The notes below the pieces were generated by a model that was not told the origin of the DNA, made no database searches, and saw nothing but the letters and a program-made list of their open reading frames with translations. A DNA stretch of 64,000 nt, from NCBI RefSeq assembly GCF_014650995.1, contig NZ_BMWA01000016.1, positions 62,001 to 126,000 on the forward strand, in the 5' to 3' direction. Shown one piece after another: positions 57,933 through 64,000 of the stretch; position 1 is the first letter of the stretch; every line of letters begins with the position of its first letter. The DNA comes from Streptomyces viridiviolaceus (GTDB taxonomy: Bacteria > Actinomycetota > Actinomycetes > Streptomycetales > Streptomycetaceae). A program made the translations under genes and the position numbers.

Positions 57933-58430
57933 TCAGCGCAGGAGGGCGAGTTCTCGGTTCATCTCGCTGAGGAAACGGACGACCACCAGCAGTTCGTCCT
58001 GGCTGAAGCGGGAACGTGCCGTTTCGGTGCACTGAGCCAGGGGCCGGAAGTAGTCCCTGGCCACCTTTCTTCCCGCTGCCGCGTAGTGCAGGTGCACCAC
58101 GCGGCGGTCGTCGGCTGCCCGGACACGCCGGATGTGTCCCGCCCTCTCCAGCCGGTCGATGCACGCGGTGACGGCGCCGGACGTGAGATTGAGCTTCTGG
58201 CGCAGGCGGCTGGGTGTCAAGGGCTCATTGCCTGCGTCCTCGTCGGAGTCGGCATCCAGGATCGCGATGAGGGCCTGTACGTCCGTCAGGTGCAGGCCCT
58301 GCGCCTGGGCGAACTCCTGAGCGATCCGGTTGAACTCGCTGTTCATCCGGCGCAGCAGGGTGGCGAATGTCTGCAACCCCGTCGGGTCGTCCGCGAGAAG
58401 AGGCTGCGAGGGCGTACCGGTACCACTCAT
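57933..58430 (-). CDS. MarR family transcriptional regulator
   Basis: A 165-aa winged-helix repressor: LHLTDVQALIAILDADSDED (helix 1-2), LTPSRLRQKLNLTSGAVTAC (HTH), IDRLERAGHIRRVRAADDRR then VVHLHYAAAGRKVARDYF (wing and dimer helix). TAGGGGC precedes the ATG at 58430; the longer upstream frame would run through the operator. It is divergent from an MMPL exporter with a perfect 15-bp palindrome in between, the standard arrangement for MarR-controlled efflux. Confidence 0.92.
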   Translation of the reverse strand: MSGTGTPSQPLLADDPTGLQTFATLLRRMNSEFNRIAQEFAQAQGLHLTDVQALIAILDADSDEDAGNEPLTPSRLRQKLNLTSGAVTACIDRLERAGHIRRVRAADDRRVVHLHYAAAGRKVARDYFRPLAQCTETARSRFSQDELLVVVRFLSEMNRELALLR

Positions 58431-58447
58431 GCCCCTACTATATGGTC

Positions 58448-58462
58448 TCTCAATGATTGAGA
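58448..58462. promoter_or_regulatory. 15-bp palindrome, probable MarR operator
   Basis: TCTCAAT-G-ATTGAGA is a perfect dyad with one central base, between the MarR start (58430) and the MMPL start (58499), in a notably AT-rich stretch that could also hold the promoters. Confidence 0.8.
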
Positions 58463-58498
58463 TACTTGATCGATGACTTACTTCGGCCAACGTTTGGG

Positions 58499-60616
58499 AT
58501 GCACATGAAGACCTCACCGCGCTGGCACCGGTGGTTCCTGCCGACCGTCCTGCTGCTCGTGTGGCTGGGCGTCGGTGGGGCGCTCGGCCCCTACGCGGGC
58601 AAGCTGGGCGAGGTGGCCACGAACGATCAGGCCGCCTTCCTCCCGCAGAGCGCCGAGTCGACCCAGGTGCTCAAGGCCCGCGAGGCGTTCGACCAGTCCG
58701 AGACTCTGCCGGCCATCGTGGTGTGGACGGCGGACGGTGAAACGGTCACCGAGGCGCAGCAGGCCGCCGCCACGAGCACTGTCGGTGCGCTCGCTGGTGA
58801 CGCCGGGGTCGTCGGCCGTCCGTCACCCGCTCTGCCGTCCGACGACGAAGAAGCCATGCAGGCAGTCGTCCAGCTGGAACCCGACCTGGGCGAAGGACTG
58901 AGCGCAGTCCTCGACGAAGTGCGTGAGGCGGCGGAGGACGTGCCGGGGGCCACGGTGCACATCGTCGGCCCGGCCGCGAGCCAGGCCGATCTTTCGGACG
59001 CGTTCGCGGGCATCGACGGACTGCTGCTGGGCGTGGCGCTCGGCGCCGTGCTGCTGATCTTGCTCCTGGTCTACCGCAGCTTCCTGCTGCCATTCGTGAT
59101 CATCCTCGGATCGGTCTTCGCCCTGGGACTGGCCTCCGGCATCGTCTACGCCCTGGCGGAACGTGACGTCGTCCGAGTCGACGGCCAGGTGCAGGGCATC
59201 TTGTCCATCCTGGTCATCGGTGCCGCCACCGACTACGCCCTGCTGCTGAGCGCCCGTTTCCGCGAGGAACTCGCCTCGCGAGGCGACCGGGCCGCGGCCG
59301 CCGTCGCCTCGGTGCGCCGCTCGTTCGGCGCGATCACCGCCAGCGCCGCCACCGTTGCGCTCGGGCTGCTGGCGCTCCTGGCCAGCGACCTCACCAACAA
59401 CCGTTCCCTCGGACCGGTCGGCGCCATCGGCATCGTGTGTGCCGTGGTCACCACCCTCACCTTCCTGCCCGCCGTACTCGCCCTGCTGGGCCGTGTCGTC
59501 TACTGGCCCTCCCGTCCGAAGGCGTCGGACGCGTCCATGGAGGGACACGGGTTGTGGCGCCGGGTCGCGGCGAAGGTGGACAGCCGACCCCGGCTCACCT
59601 GGGTGGTCACCGCGCTCGTACTCGCCGTTTTCGCGGCGTTCTCCCCTTCGCTGTCTGCCAAGGGCGTGCCGCTCGACGAGATCTTCGTGAACGACGCCCC
59701 TTCGGTCGCCGCTCAGAAGACCCTCGGCGAGCACTTCCCCGGCGGGTCCGGCAACCCCGCCGTCATCATCGCCGACGCCGACCGCACCGCCGAGGTGACG
59801 GCCGCGGTGAGGAAGACGGAGGGCGTGGCCTCGGCCGGCCCCGTCTCGACGTCGGGGCGGTCTGGGGCCGGTGAGCCGCTCGTGGTCGACGGGCGCGTAC
59901 AGATCGACGCCACGTTGACGGCGGCGGCGGACAGCGACGCCGCCAAGGAGACGATCGAGCGACTGCGCGGCAACGTGCGCGCGGTGTCCGGGGCCGACGC
60001 GCTGGTCGGCGGATACACGGCCCAGCAGTACGACACCCAGCAGACCGCTACCCAGGACCGCACCCTGATCGTTCCGATCGTGCTCGCCGTCATCCTGCTG
60101 ATCCTCATGGCACTGCTGCGCTCCCTGCTCATCCCGGTTCTGCTGGTCGCGACCGTGGCGCTCAACTTCCTTGCGACGCTCGGGGTGTCGGCGCTCGTTT
60201 TCGAGCACCTCCTCGGGTTCAGCGGCACGGACGCGTCGGTCCCGCTGTACGGCTTCGTGTTCCTGGTCGCGCTCGGCGTCGACTACAACATCTTCCTGAT
60301 GTCCCGGGTAAGGGAGGAGGCGTTCGCGTACGGGCACCGGCAAGGGGTGCTGCGCGGGCTGGCCACGACCGGTGGAGTGATCACCTCCGCGGGTGTGGTG
60401 CTCGCGGCGACGTTCGCGGCGCTGATGGTGATCCCCTTGGCGTTCCTGGTGCAGATCGCCTTCATCGTCGCCTTCGGTGTGCTGCTGGACACGCTCGTGG
60501 TCCGCTCGCTGCTCGTGCCGGCGCTGGTGATCGACGTCGGGCGCCGGGGGTGGTGGCCCAGCGCCCTGGCGCGCACCGGTACCGGGACCGCGGCCGGGGC
60601 CCGGCACCCCGAGTAG
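58499..60616 (+). CDS. MMPL family RND-type exporter
   Basis: A 705-aa transporter with the duplicated MMPL plan. Helix 1 (WFLPTVLLLVWLGVGGALGP) is followed by a large extracytoplasmic loop (about 40-175), helices 2-6 with VQGILSILVIGAATDYALLL, a second anchor (WVVTALVLAVFAAFSPSLSA), a second loop, and helices 8-12 with LYGFVFLVALGVDYNIFLMS. The GAATDY and GVDYN motifs carry the proton-relay Asp-Tyr pairs of MmpL proteins. Family members export lipids or drugs. ATG 58505 is an equally possible start. It is divergent from the MarR gene. Confidence 0.93.
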   Translation: MHMKTSPRWHRWFLPTVLLLVWLGVGGALGPYAGKLGEVATNDQAAFLPQSAESTQVLKAREAFDQSETLPAIVVWTADGETVTEAQQAAATSTVGALAGDAGVVGRPSPALPSDDEEAMQAVVQLEPDLGEGLSAVLDEVREAAEDVPGATVHIVGPAASQADLSDAFAGIDGLLLGVALGAVLLILLLVYRSFLLPFVIILGSVFALGLASGIVYALAERDVVRVDGQVQGILSILVIGAATDYALLLSARFREELASRGDRAAAAVASVRRSFGAITASAATVALGLLALLASDLTNNRSLGPVGAIGIVCAVVTTLTFLPAVLALLGRVVYWPSRPKASDASMEGHGLWRRVAAKVDSRPRLTWVVTALVLAVFAAFSPSLSAKGVPLDEIFVNDAPSVAAQKTLGEHFPGGSGNPAVIIADADRTAEVTAAVRKTEGVASAGPVSTSGRSGAGEPLVVDGRVQIDATLTAAADSDAAKETIERLRGNVRAVSGADALVGGYTAQQYDTQQTATQDRTLIVPIVLAVILLILMALLRSLLIPVLLVATVALNFLATLGVSALVFEHLLGFSGTDASVPLYGFVFLVALGVDYNIFLMSRVREEAFAYGHRQGVLRGLATTGGVITSAGVVLAATFAALMVIPLAFLVQIAFIVAFGVLLDTLVVRSLLVPALVIDVGRRGWWPSALARTGTGTAAGARHPE

Positions 60617-60838
60617 GTGCATCCGCCGCTGGCGCCGGGGGCGAAGAGGCGGATGCGAGCGGCGCTGGAGAGGACCGGAGCCCGAGCCGTGGTGGAGGCG
60701 AAGATCGCGAGCCTGACAACCGCCAGTCTTGAGTACTTCGAGGCCACCGGCGCCCAGCCCGCCGTGCAGCGGGACTTCGCCGCCCTGGTCGAACGGGCCT
60801 CGGGTCGGGCCCCACAGCACATCCGCGAGGCCCCGTGA
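60617..60838 (+). pseudogene. C-terminal fragment of a polyprenyl diphosphate synthase (crtE-like)
   Basis: The frame that begins right after the MMPL stop gives RRMRAALERTGARAVVEAKI, ASLTTASLEYFEATGAQPAV and QRDFAALVERASGRAPQHI with a natural stop at 60838. TGAR..VE..I and the following Ala-rich helix are the C-terminus of isoprenyl synthases. The Asp-rich substrate motifs lie upstream in the family and are absent. Its stop overlaps the GTG of the crtI-like fragment (GTGA), as in Streptomyces carotenoid operons. Confidence 0.65.
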
Positions 60839-61020
60839 GAACGGTGCCGGGAGCGACCGGCCATGTCGTGGTGGGTGGGGGCGCCGGGCCGTCCGGCCTG
60901 CATCTGCTGGGCGCGGGCCGGGCCGGGTGACGGTCGTGGAACGCGACGCCGTTCCCAGCGGCGGGCCGGCCGCACGCAGTTGCGCGGGTGCCAGGTGGAC
61001 ACGGGTCCGACGGTGCTCAC
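60835..61020 (+). pseudogene. Phytoene desaturase (crtI-like) N-terminal fragment
   Basis: GTG 60835 gives RTVPGATGHVVVGGGAGPSG then LHLLGAGRAG before a stop. Compared with CrtI the FAD fingerprint has lost bases (GGGAGPSG for GAGLAGLSAA). Further pieces in other frames, VTVVERDAVPSGG and CQVDTGPTVLTGR, match the next conserved CrtI segments (VERD..PGGRAG and DTGPTVLT). It is followed immediately by the 3' end of the convergent LitR-like gene. Confidence 0.7.
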
Positions 61021-62033
61021 CGGCCGACGATCGACTGCACGGTCGCGACGGCTTCGGCGAGCCCCGGCGGACGCGGTAGACCGGCCACCGTCTGACCGGC
61101 CCAGCCCGGTCCGAGCGTCAGGACAGTCGGCTTGCGGCGGGCGCCGAGCACCCCCCACTCCATCGCCGCGACGTGCTGGGCGAGTGGCCGGCTGGCGGTG
61201 GTACGGGACTGCGCCCACAGCCCGACCGCGACCGGCCCGGTCCTTCGCACCGCCGCGATGAGCGCTTCGACGGGCAGGGCACCACCGAACATGCGAACCG
61301 CGATTCCGCGTTCGGCCAGTGCGGCGGCCAGCGCTTCGAGGGGCAGCGTGTGGCCCTCCCCAGGTACGCAGGCGAGGACGGTGGTGGCGCCGGGCCGGGC
61401 GGCGGCCACGGGCGGCGCGGCGAGGCGTAGCGCACCGGAGACGTGCCACGACAGGAAGTGCTCGACCTCGACGTACTTCTCACCCGAGCTCTCCCACTTG
61501 CGCCCGACCGCCTGCAGAGTCGGCACGATCACCTCGGCCCAGGCCGTGACCAGCCCGTGCTCCGCGATCGCGGCCGCGATCAGCCCGTCCAGGGCGGCCG
61601 CATCGAGGCGCAACGCGGCACGGGCAATGCCTTTGCACTCCTGACGTACGTCGCCGAGCCGAAGACCGCTGCCGGCCCGGCTACGGGCGCGTCCAGCCGA
61701 TGCCTGTGCCGGAGCGGGCCGCGGTGGCGGCGGGGCCTGGTCCGACGGCGCGTCGGCGCGGGCCAGCCTGGCGGCCTCGGCGGGGGCCAGCCCGGTCGCC
61801 GTCAGCGCGCACATGCGCTCCAGCCGTGCCACATCCGTGGCGGTCCAGCGCCGGTGCCGGCCGCCGGTGTGGGCGTCCGGACCGAGGCCGTAACGGCGGT
61901 CCCACGTCCGGATCGTGGTGGGCGCCACGCCCAGTCGCCTGGCCACTTCGCCGGTGGTCAGCCCGCCGCCTTGCCGTACGTCCTCGTCAGTGCGGTCGTC
62001 GCCGTCCTTCGCACCTGCGTCCATGACTCCCAT
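61017..62033 (-). CDS. litR: LitR-like MerR regulator with B12-binding domain
   Basis: A 338-aa regulator from the ATG at 62033. The MerR winged HTH is GGLTTGEVARRLGVAPTTIR then TWDRRYGLGPDAHTGGRHRR (about 25-65). After a Pro/Ala-rich linker comes a helical cobalamin cap (LIAAAIAEHGLVTAWAEVIV, then KWESSGEKYVEVEHFLSWHV, with a W...EH motif) and a Rossmann-like B12 domain (ATTVLACVPGEGHTLPLEAL, where ExH stands at the His-on position, then WAQSRTT). LitR/CarH proteins use adenosylcobalamin as a light sensor and derepress carotenoid genes on illumination. Starts at 62045 or 62024 are possible. It is divergent from the ECF sigma gene and next to crt remnants, as in Streptomyces lit loci. Confidence 0.85.
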   Translation of the reverse strand: MGVMDAGAKDGDDRTDEDVRQGGGLTTGEVARRLGVAPTTIRTWDRRYGLGPDAHTGGRHRRWTATDVARLERMCALTATGLAPAEAARLARADAPSDQAPPPPRPAPAQASAGRARSRAGSGLRLGDVRQECKGIARAALRLDAAALDGLIAAAIAEHGLVTAWAEVIVPTLQAVGRKWESSGEKYVEVEHFLSWHVSGALRLAAPPVAAARPGATTVLACVPGEGHTLPLEALAAALAERGIAVRMFGGALPVEALIAAVRRTGPVAVGLWAQSRTTASRPLAQHVAAMEWGVLGARRKPTVLTLGPGWAGQTVAGLPRPPGLAEAVATVQSIVGR

Positions 62034-62036
62034 CGT

Positions 62037-62070
62037 ACGACGCATTAACGACGCATGTTGCCTGCGTCGT
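62037..62070. promoter_or_regulatory. Direct and inverted ACGACGCA repeats, probable LitR operator
   Basis: ACGACGCAT occurs at 62037-62045 and 62048-62056, 11 bp apart, and the second copy forms a perfect 8-bp dyad with TGCGTCGT at 62063-62070 (7-nt spacer). The array lies at the 5' end of litR in the 155-bp region shared with the sigma gene. Confidence 0.7.
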
Positions 62071-62188
62071 TCACGCGTCCAACACTGATGGCATGCGCGC
62101 GGGTCACCGCGGCCGCACGTCTCCCGGTGCGGCTCGGCCGGCGGCCTTTCCGTTCCCGCACAGGACGCACGGCAGGAGGAAACAGGCC

Positions 62189-62794
62189 ATGAGCGCGAAA
62201 GCCCTGACCACCACCGTCCTCACCCCACCCGTGGAGGAGACGCGATACGACGAGGAACTGGCCCGTGGTCTGGCATCCGCCGACGCGGCAGCATTCGCGG
62301 CGATCTACCGGCGCTGGGGTTCGCTCGTGCACACCATGGCCACCCGATCGCTCGGTGACGCCCACGAAGCCGATGACGTGACCCAGCAGGTCTTCCTCGG
62401 CGCCTGGCGGGGCCGGGAGGGGTTTCGTCCGGAGCGGGGACCGCTCGGCGCCTGGCTCGTCGGCATCACGCGACGCAAGATCGTCGATGCGCTGACGGCA
62501 AGGACCAGGCGTCTGGCACTGATCGATGCGGCCGCCCAGGGCGCCGAGTCGCGAGGCCACCTGTCTGCGCCGGACGAGGTCCTGGACCGGGTGCTCCTGG
62601 TCAGCGCGCTGTCACGACTGCCACGGCGTCAGCGGGAGGTCCTGTGCATGGCCTTCTACGACGACCTCACCCAGACGCAGATCGCGGCACGCACCGGTAT
62701 GCCCCTGGGGACTGTCAAGAGCCACGCCCGCCGCGGCCTGCATCGGCTGCGCCAGGCCATCGAGCACGACCGCGTCTACGGCGCACCCCTGTGA
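62189..62794 (+). CDS. ECF RNA polymerase sigma factor (LitS-like / SigK-like)
   Basis: A 201-aa ECF sigma. Region 2: LASADAAAFAAIYRRWGSLV, then DAHEADDVTQQVFLGAWRGR and PLGAWLVGITRRKIVDALTA. Region 4: LSRLPRRQREVLCMAFYDDL, then TQTQIAARTGMPLGTVKSHA, RRGLHRLRQ. AGGAGG is 9 bp before the ATG. No anti-sigma gene follows. In Streptomyces the light-induced sigma LitS is encoded next to litR and drives carotenoid genes; position and orientation here fit that role, while the sequence itself is also close to SigK-type ECFs. The genes downstream are a surface protein and a sortase. Confidence 0.88.
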   Translation: MSAKALTTTVLTPPVEETRYDEELARGLASADAAAFAAIYRRWGSLVHTMATRSLGDAHEADDVTQQVFLGAWRGREGFRPERGPLGAWLVGITRRKIVDALTARTRRLALIDAAAQGAESRGHLSAPDEVLDRVLLVSALSRLPRRQREVLCMAFYDDLTQTQIAARTGMPLGTVKSHARRGLHRLRQAIEHDRVYGAPL

Positions 62795-62884
62795 GCGCCG
62801 GCGCAGAGAGGACACCCACTGCGCATCCGTCACAGCGCCTGCGCACGAAATGCGCATGAGACTCCATCCGAAGGGATGATCCCC

Positions 62885-63721
62885 ATGACCTTCCGGACCC
62901 CCCTCGTCGTCGCCACCTCGGCCGGTGTCTGTGCCTTGGCTCTCGGAACAGCCGCTCCCGCCCTGGCGGCTCCCGTCGCCGCGCAGGAACAGGCCATGCT
63001 GTCCGTCTTCCACGGCATTCCCGGCATGACCGTCGACGTGTACGCCAACGGCGACGAACTGCTCAGCAACTTCAAGCCCGGCACGGTGACCGACCCGCAA
63101 ACCCTCGACGCCGGGACCTACAGCGTCCAGATCTTCAAGGCGGGCCAGGGCCCCGACGGCACACCCGCCCTGGAGAAGAAGATCGAGGTCCCCGAGGGCG
63201 CGAACGCCACGATCGCGGCCCACCTCTCCGCCGACGGCACGCCTCAGCTGACGGCCTTCACCAACGACGTCTCACGGGTGGACGCCGGCAAGGCGCGACT
63301 GACGGTGCGTCATGTCGCCGCCGCACCCGCCGTGGACGTACGGGCGAGCGGACAGCCGGTCTTCACCGGCCTGACCAACCCGAACCAGGACACCGCCCAA
63401 GTCGACGCCGGCACGGTCAACGCCGATGTCGTGCTCGCCGGCTCCGACACCGTGGCCATCGGACCGGCCGACCTGAAGCTGAAGGAAGGCACCAGCAACG
63501 TCGTCTATGCCTGGGGCAGTGCCGAGGACAAGAACCTTGCGCTGAAGACCCAGACCTTCAGCGGCATGGAGTCGGCTCCCCACGCCGTGCGGGCCGGCGG
63601 CAGCGGTGCGGCCGTCACTTCGAACTCATCCGACCAGTGGCTGGCCTGGGCCGCCGCGGCCGGAGTGATCACGGTGACGGGCGTCCTGGTGGGCCGCCGG
63701 ATCGCAGGCCGACGTGGGTGA
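62885..63721 (+). CDS. DUF4397 domain surface protein
   Basis: A 278-aa exported protein. The signal peptide is FRTPLVVATSAGVCALALGT with cleavage at ALA-AP (about 31). The mature part is one DUF4397 unit plus a related second half: AMLSVFHGIPGMTVDVYANG, TVTDPQTLDAGTYSVQIFKA, then LTVRHVAAAPAVDVRASGQP. A C-terminal hydrophobic helix WLAWAAAAGVITVTGVLVGR ends in RRIAGRRG, a sorting-signal-like topology without LPXTG. ATG 62885 is preferred because GAAGGGA has proper spacing; 62876 would leave none. It lies between the ECF sigma and a class F sortase whose start overlaps its end. Confidence 0.92.
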   Translation: MTFRTPLVVATSAGVCALALGTAAPALAAPVAAQEQAMLSVFHGIPGMTVDVYANGDELLSNFKPGTVTDPQTLDAGTYSVQIFKAGQGPDGTPALEKKIEVPEGANATIAAHLSADGTPQLTAFTNDVSRVDAGKARLTVRHVAAAPAVDVRASGQPVFTGLTNPNQDTAQVDAGTVNADVVLAGSDTVAIGPADLKLKEGTSNVVYAWGSAEDKNLALKTQTFSGMESAPHAVRAGGSGAAVTSNSSDQWLAWAAAAGVITVTGVLVGRRIAGRRG

Positions 63722-64000
63722 CACCGCACGACGGCTGGCCGGACCGACCGTGACGGCTGCCGCTCTGGCAGCCGTTCTCGGCTTGGCGAGTTCGCTGTCG
63801 ACTCCGGTCTCGCACCCGTCCGACTTCGGCCCCGGACTCGCAGCCCCGGATGCTGGTGACCCGCCTGAGAGGAGTGGGCCGCGGGGCGCGAGCGTGCAGG
63901 CTGCGCCCCCGGAGCGTGTTCTGGTGCGCGACGTGGGCCTCGACGCGCGGATCGATCCGGTGGGCGTGACAGAAGAAGGCGCGATGAGCGTTCCGGAGGA
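63714..64000 (+). CDS. Class F sortase, N-terminal part (cut by window end)
   Basis: GTG 63714 overlaps the end of the DUF4397 gene by 8 bp. The frame is open to the window end: a hydrophobic anchor GPTVTAAALAAVLGLASSLS (about 9-28), a Pro/Gly-rich linker, then VLVRDVGLDARIDPVGVTEE, the opening strand of the class F sortase barrel (compare LRIASIGVDAPMTRVGL in the other sortase of this window). The catalytic His and Cys lie beyond the edge. Coupling to the DUF4397 gene suggests an enzyme-substrate pair. Confidence 0.8.
   Translation, partial: MGDTARRLAGPTVTAAALAAVLGLASSLSTPVSHPSDFGPGLAAPDAGDPPERSGPRGASVQAAPPERVLVRDVGLDARIDPVGVTEEGAMSVPE

Noticed and set aside
58823..60820. 665-codon leftward frame opposite the MMPL gene
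   Set aside because: Highly charged shadow translation of membrane-protein codons; no ribosome-binding site or homology.
1..64000. tRNA or rRNA genes
   Set aside because: No cloverleaf with conserved T-arm sequence or rRNA segment was noticed on reading; a tRNA or rRNA search program would be decisive.

Overview
The window is high-GC actinobacterial DNA and almost certainly Streptomyces: GTG/ATG starts behind GGAGG-type sites, strong third-position GC (which creates many long antisense shadow frames), and Streptomyces-type families throughout. The decisive landmark is the tap-tpg pair at 23953-26745. These encode the telomere-associated protein and the terminal protein that cap linear Streptomyces replicons, so the window very probably lies in the accessory arm of a linear chromosome or on a linear plasmid. 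This fits the unusually high number of broken genes, IS remnants and gene-fragment mosaics.

Layout. 0.1-5.2 kb: leftward aromatic-catabolism operon (FAH-family hydrolase, extradiol dioxygenase, flavin monooxygenase, SnoaL-like protein), divergent from a GntR repressor, with a perfect 16-bp palindrome between. 5.2-9.4 kb: degraded IS481 transposase, NmrA-type reductase with a divergent HxlR regulator, a decayed YceI-family gene and a GNAT acetyltransferase. 9.4-16 kb: a 187-bp imperfect inverted repeat, a TetR/hydrolase pair with two operator dyads, a replication-relaxation protein remnant, a DUF2975/XRE pair, an enoyl-CoA hydratase-like gene and a shattered GAF-PP2C phosphatase. 16-23 kb: conserved hypothetical, DHA2 efflux pump with divergent HxlR, VOC protein, GPP34 pseudogene, quinone-oxidoreductase-like gene and IS5 remnant. 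23-29.6 kb: tap-tpg preceded by four GTAC elements exactly 11 bp apart, a secreted alginate-lyase-like enzyme and an NmrA-type reductase behind a MerR-type 19-bp-spacer promoter.

29.9-37 kb: TetR repressor with two perfect dyads, divergent from an APC permease, Zn alcohol dehydrogenase and aldehyde dehydrogenase operon (uptake and two-step oxidation of an amine- or alcohol-bearing substrate), then a Cys-rich hypothetical and an MFS exporter. 37-43.7 kb: agmatinase/quinone-reductase fragment chimera, frameshifted aldo/keto reductase running on into a Zn dehydrogenase, and a 1051-aa Tat-exported beta-propeller amidohydrolase. 43.9-49 kb: membrane protein plus ECF41 sigma factor, remnants of an oxidoreductase and a second ECF41 sigma, a NarL-type response regulator with a decayed kinase, a DUF6223 remnant and a small secreted protein. 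49-51.4 kb: mosaic of four dehydrogenase fragments in alternating orientation. 51.4-58.4 kb: class F sortase with a five-unit 11-aa repeat and its probable surface-protein partner, VOC/MerR genes, DUF899, TIGR04222 fragment, DUF3140/DUF2945 pair. 57.9-64 kb: MarR/MMPL exporter pair, carotenoid-gene remnants (crtE/crtI-like), a LitR-like B12-binding light regulator divergent from an ECF sigma factor (LitS-like), then a DUF4397 surface protein and a second class F sortase cut by the window edge.

Most intact regulators sit next to their probable targets with visible inverted-repeat operators. About eighteen loci are pseudogenes or fragments, so much of the interest lies in what the decay has left behind: a light-sensing regulator pair without its carotenoid operon, a response regulator without an intact kinase, and regulators whose sites are unusually clear.
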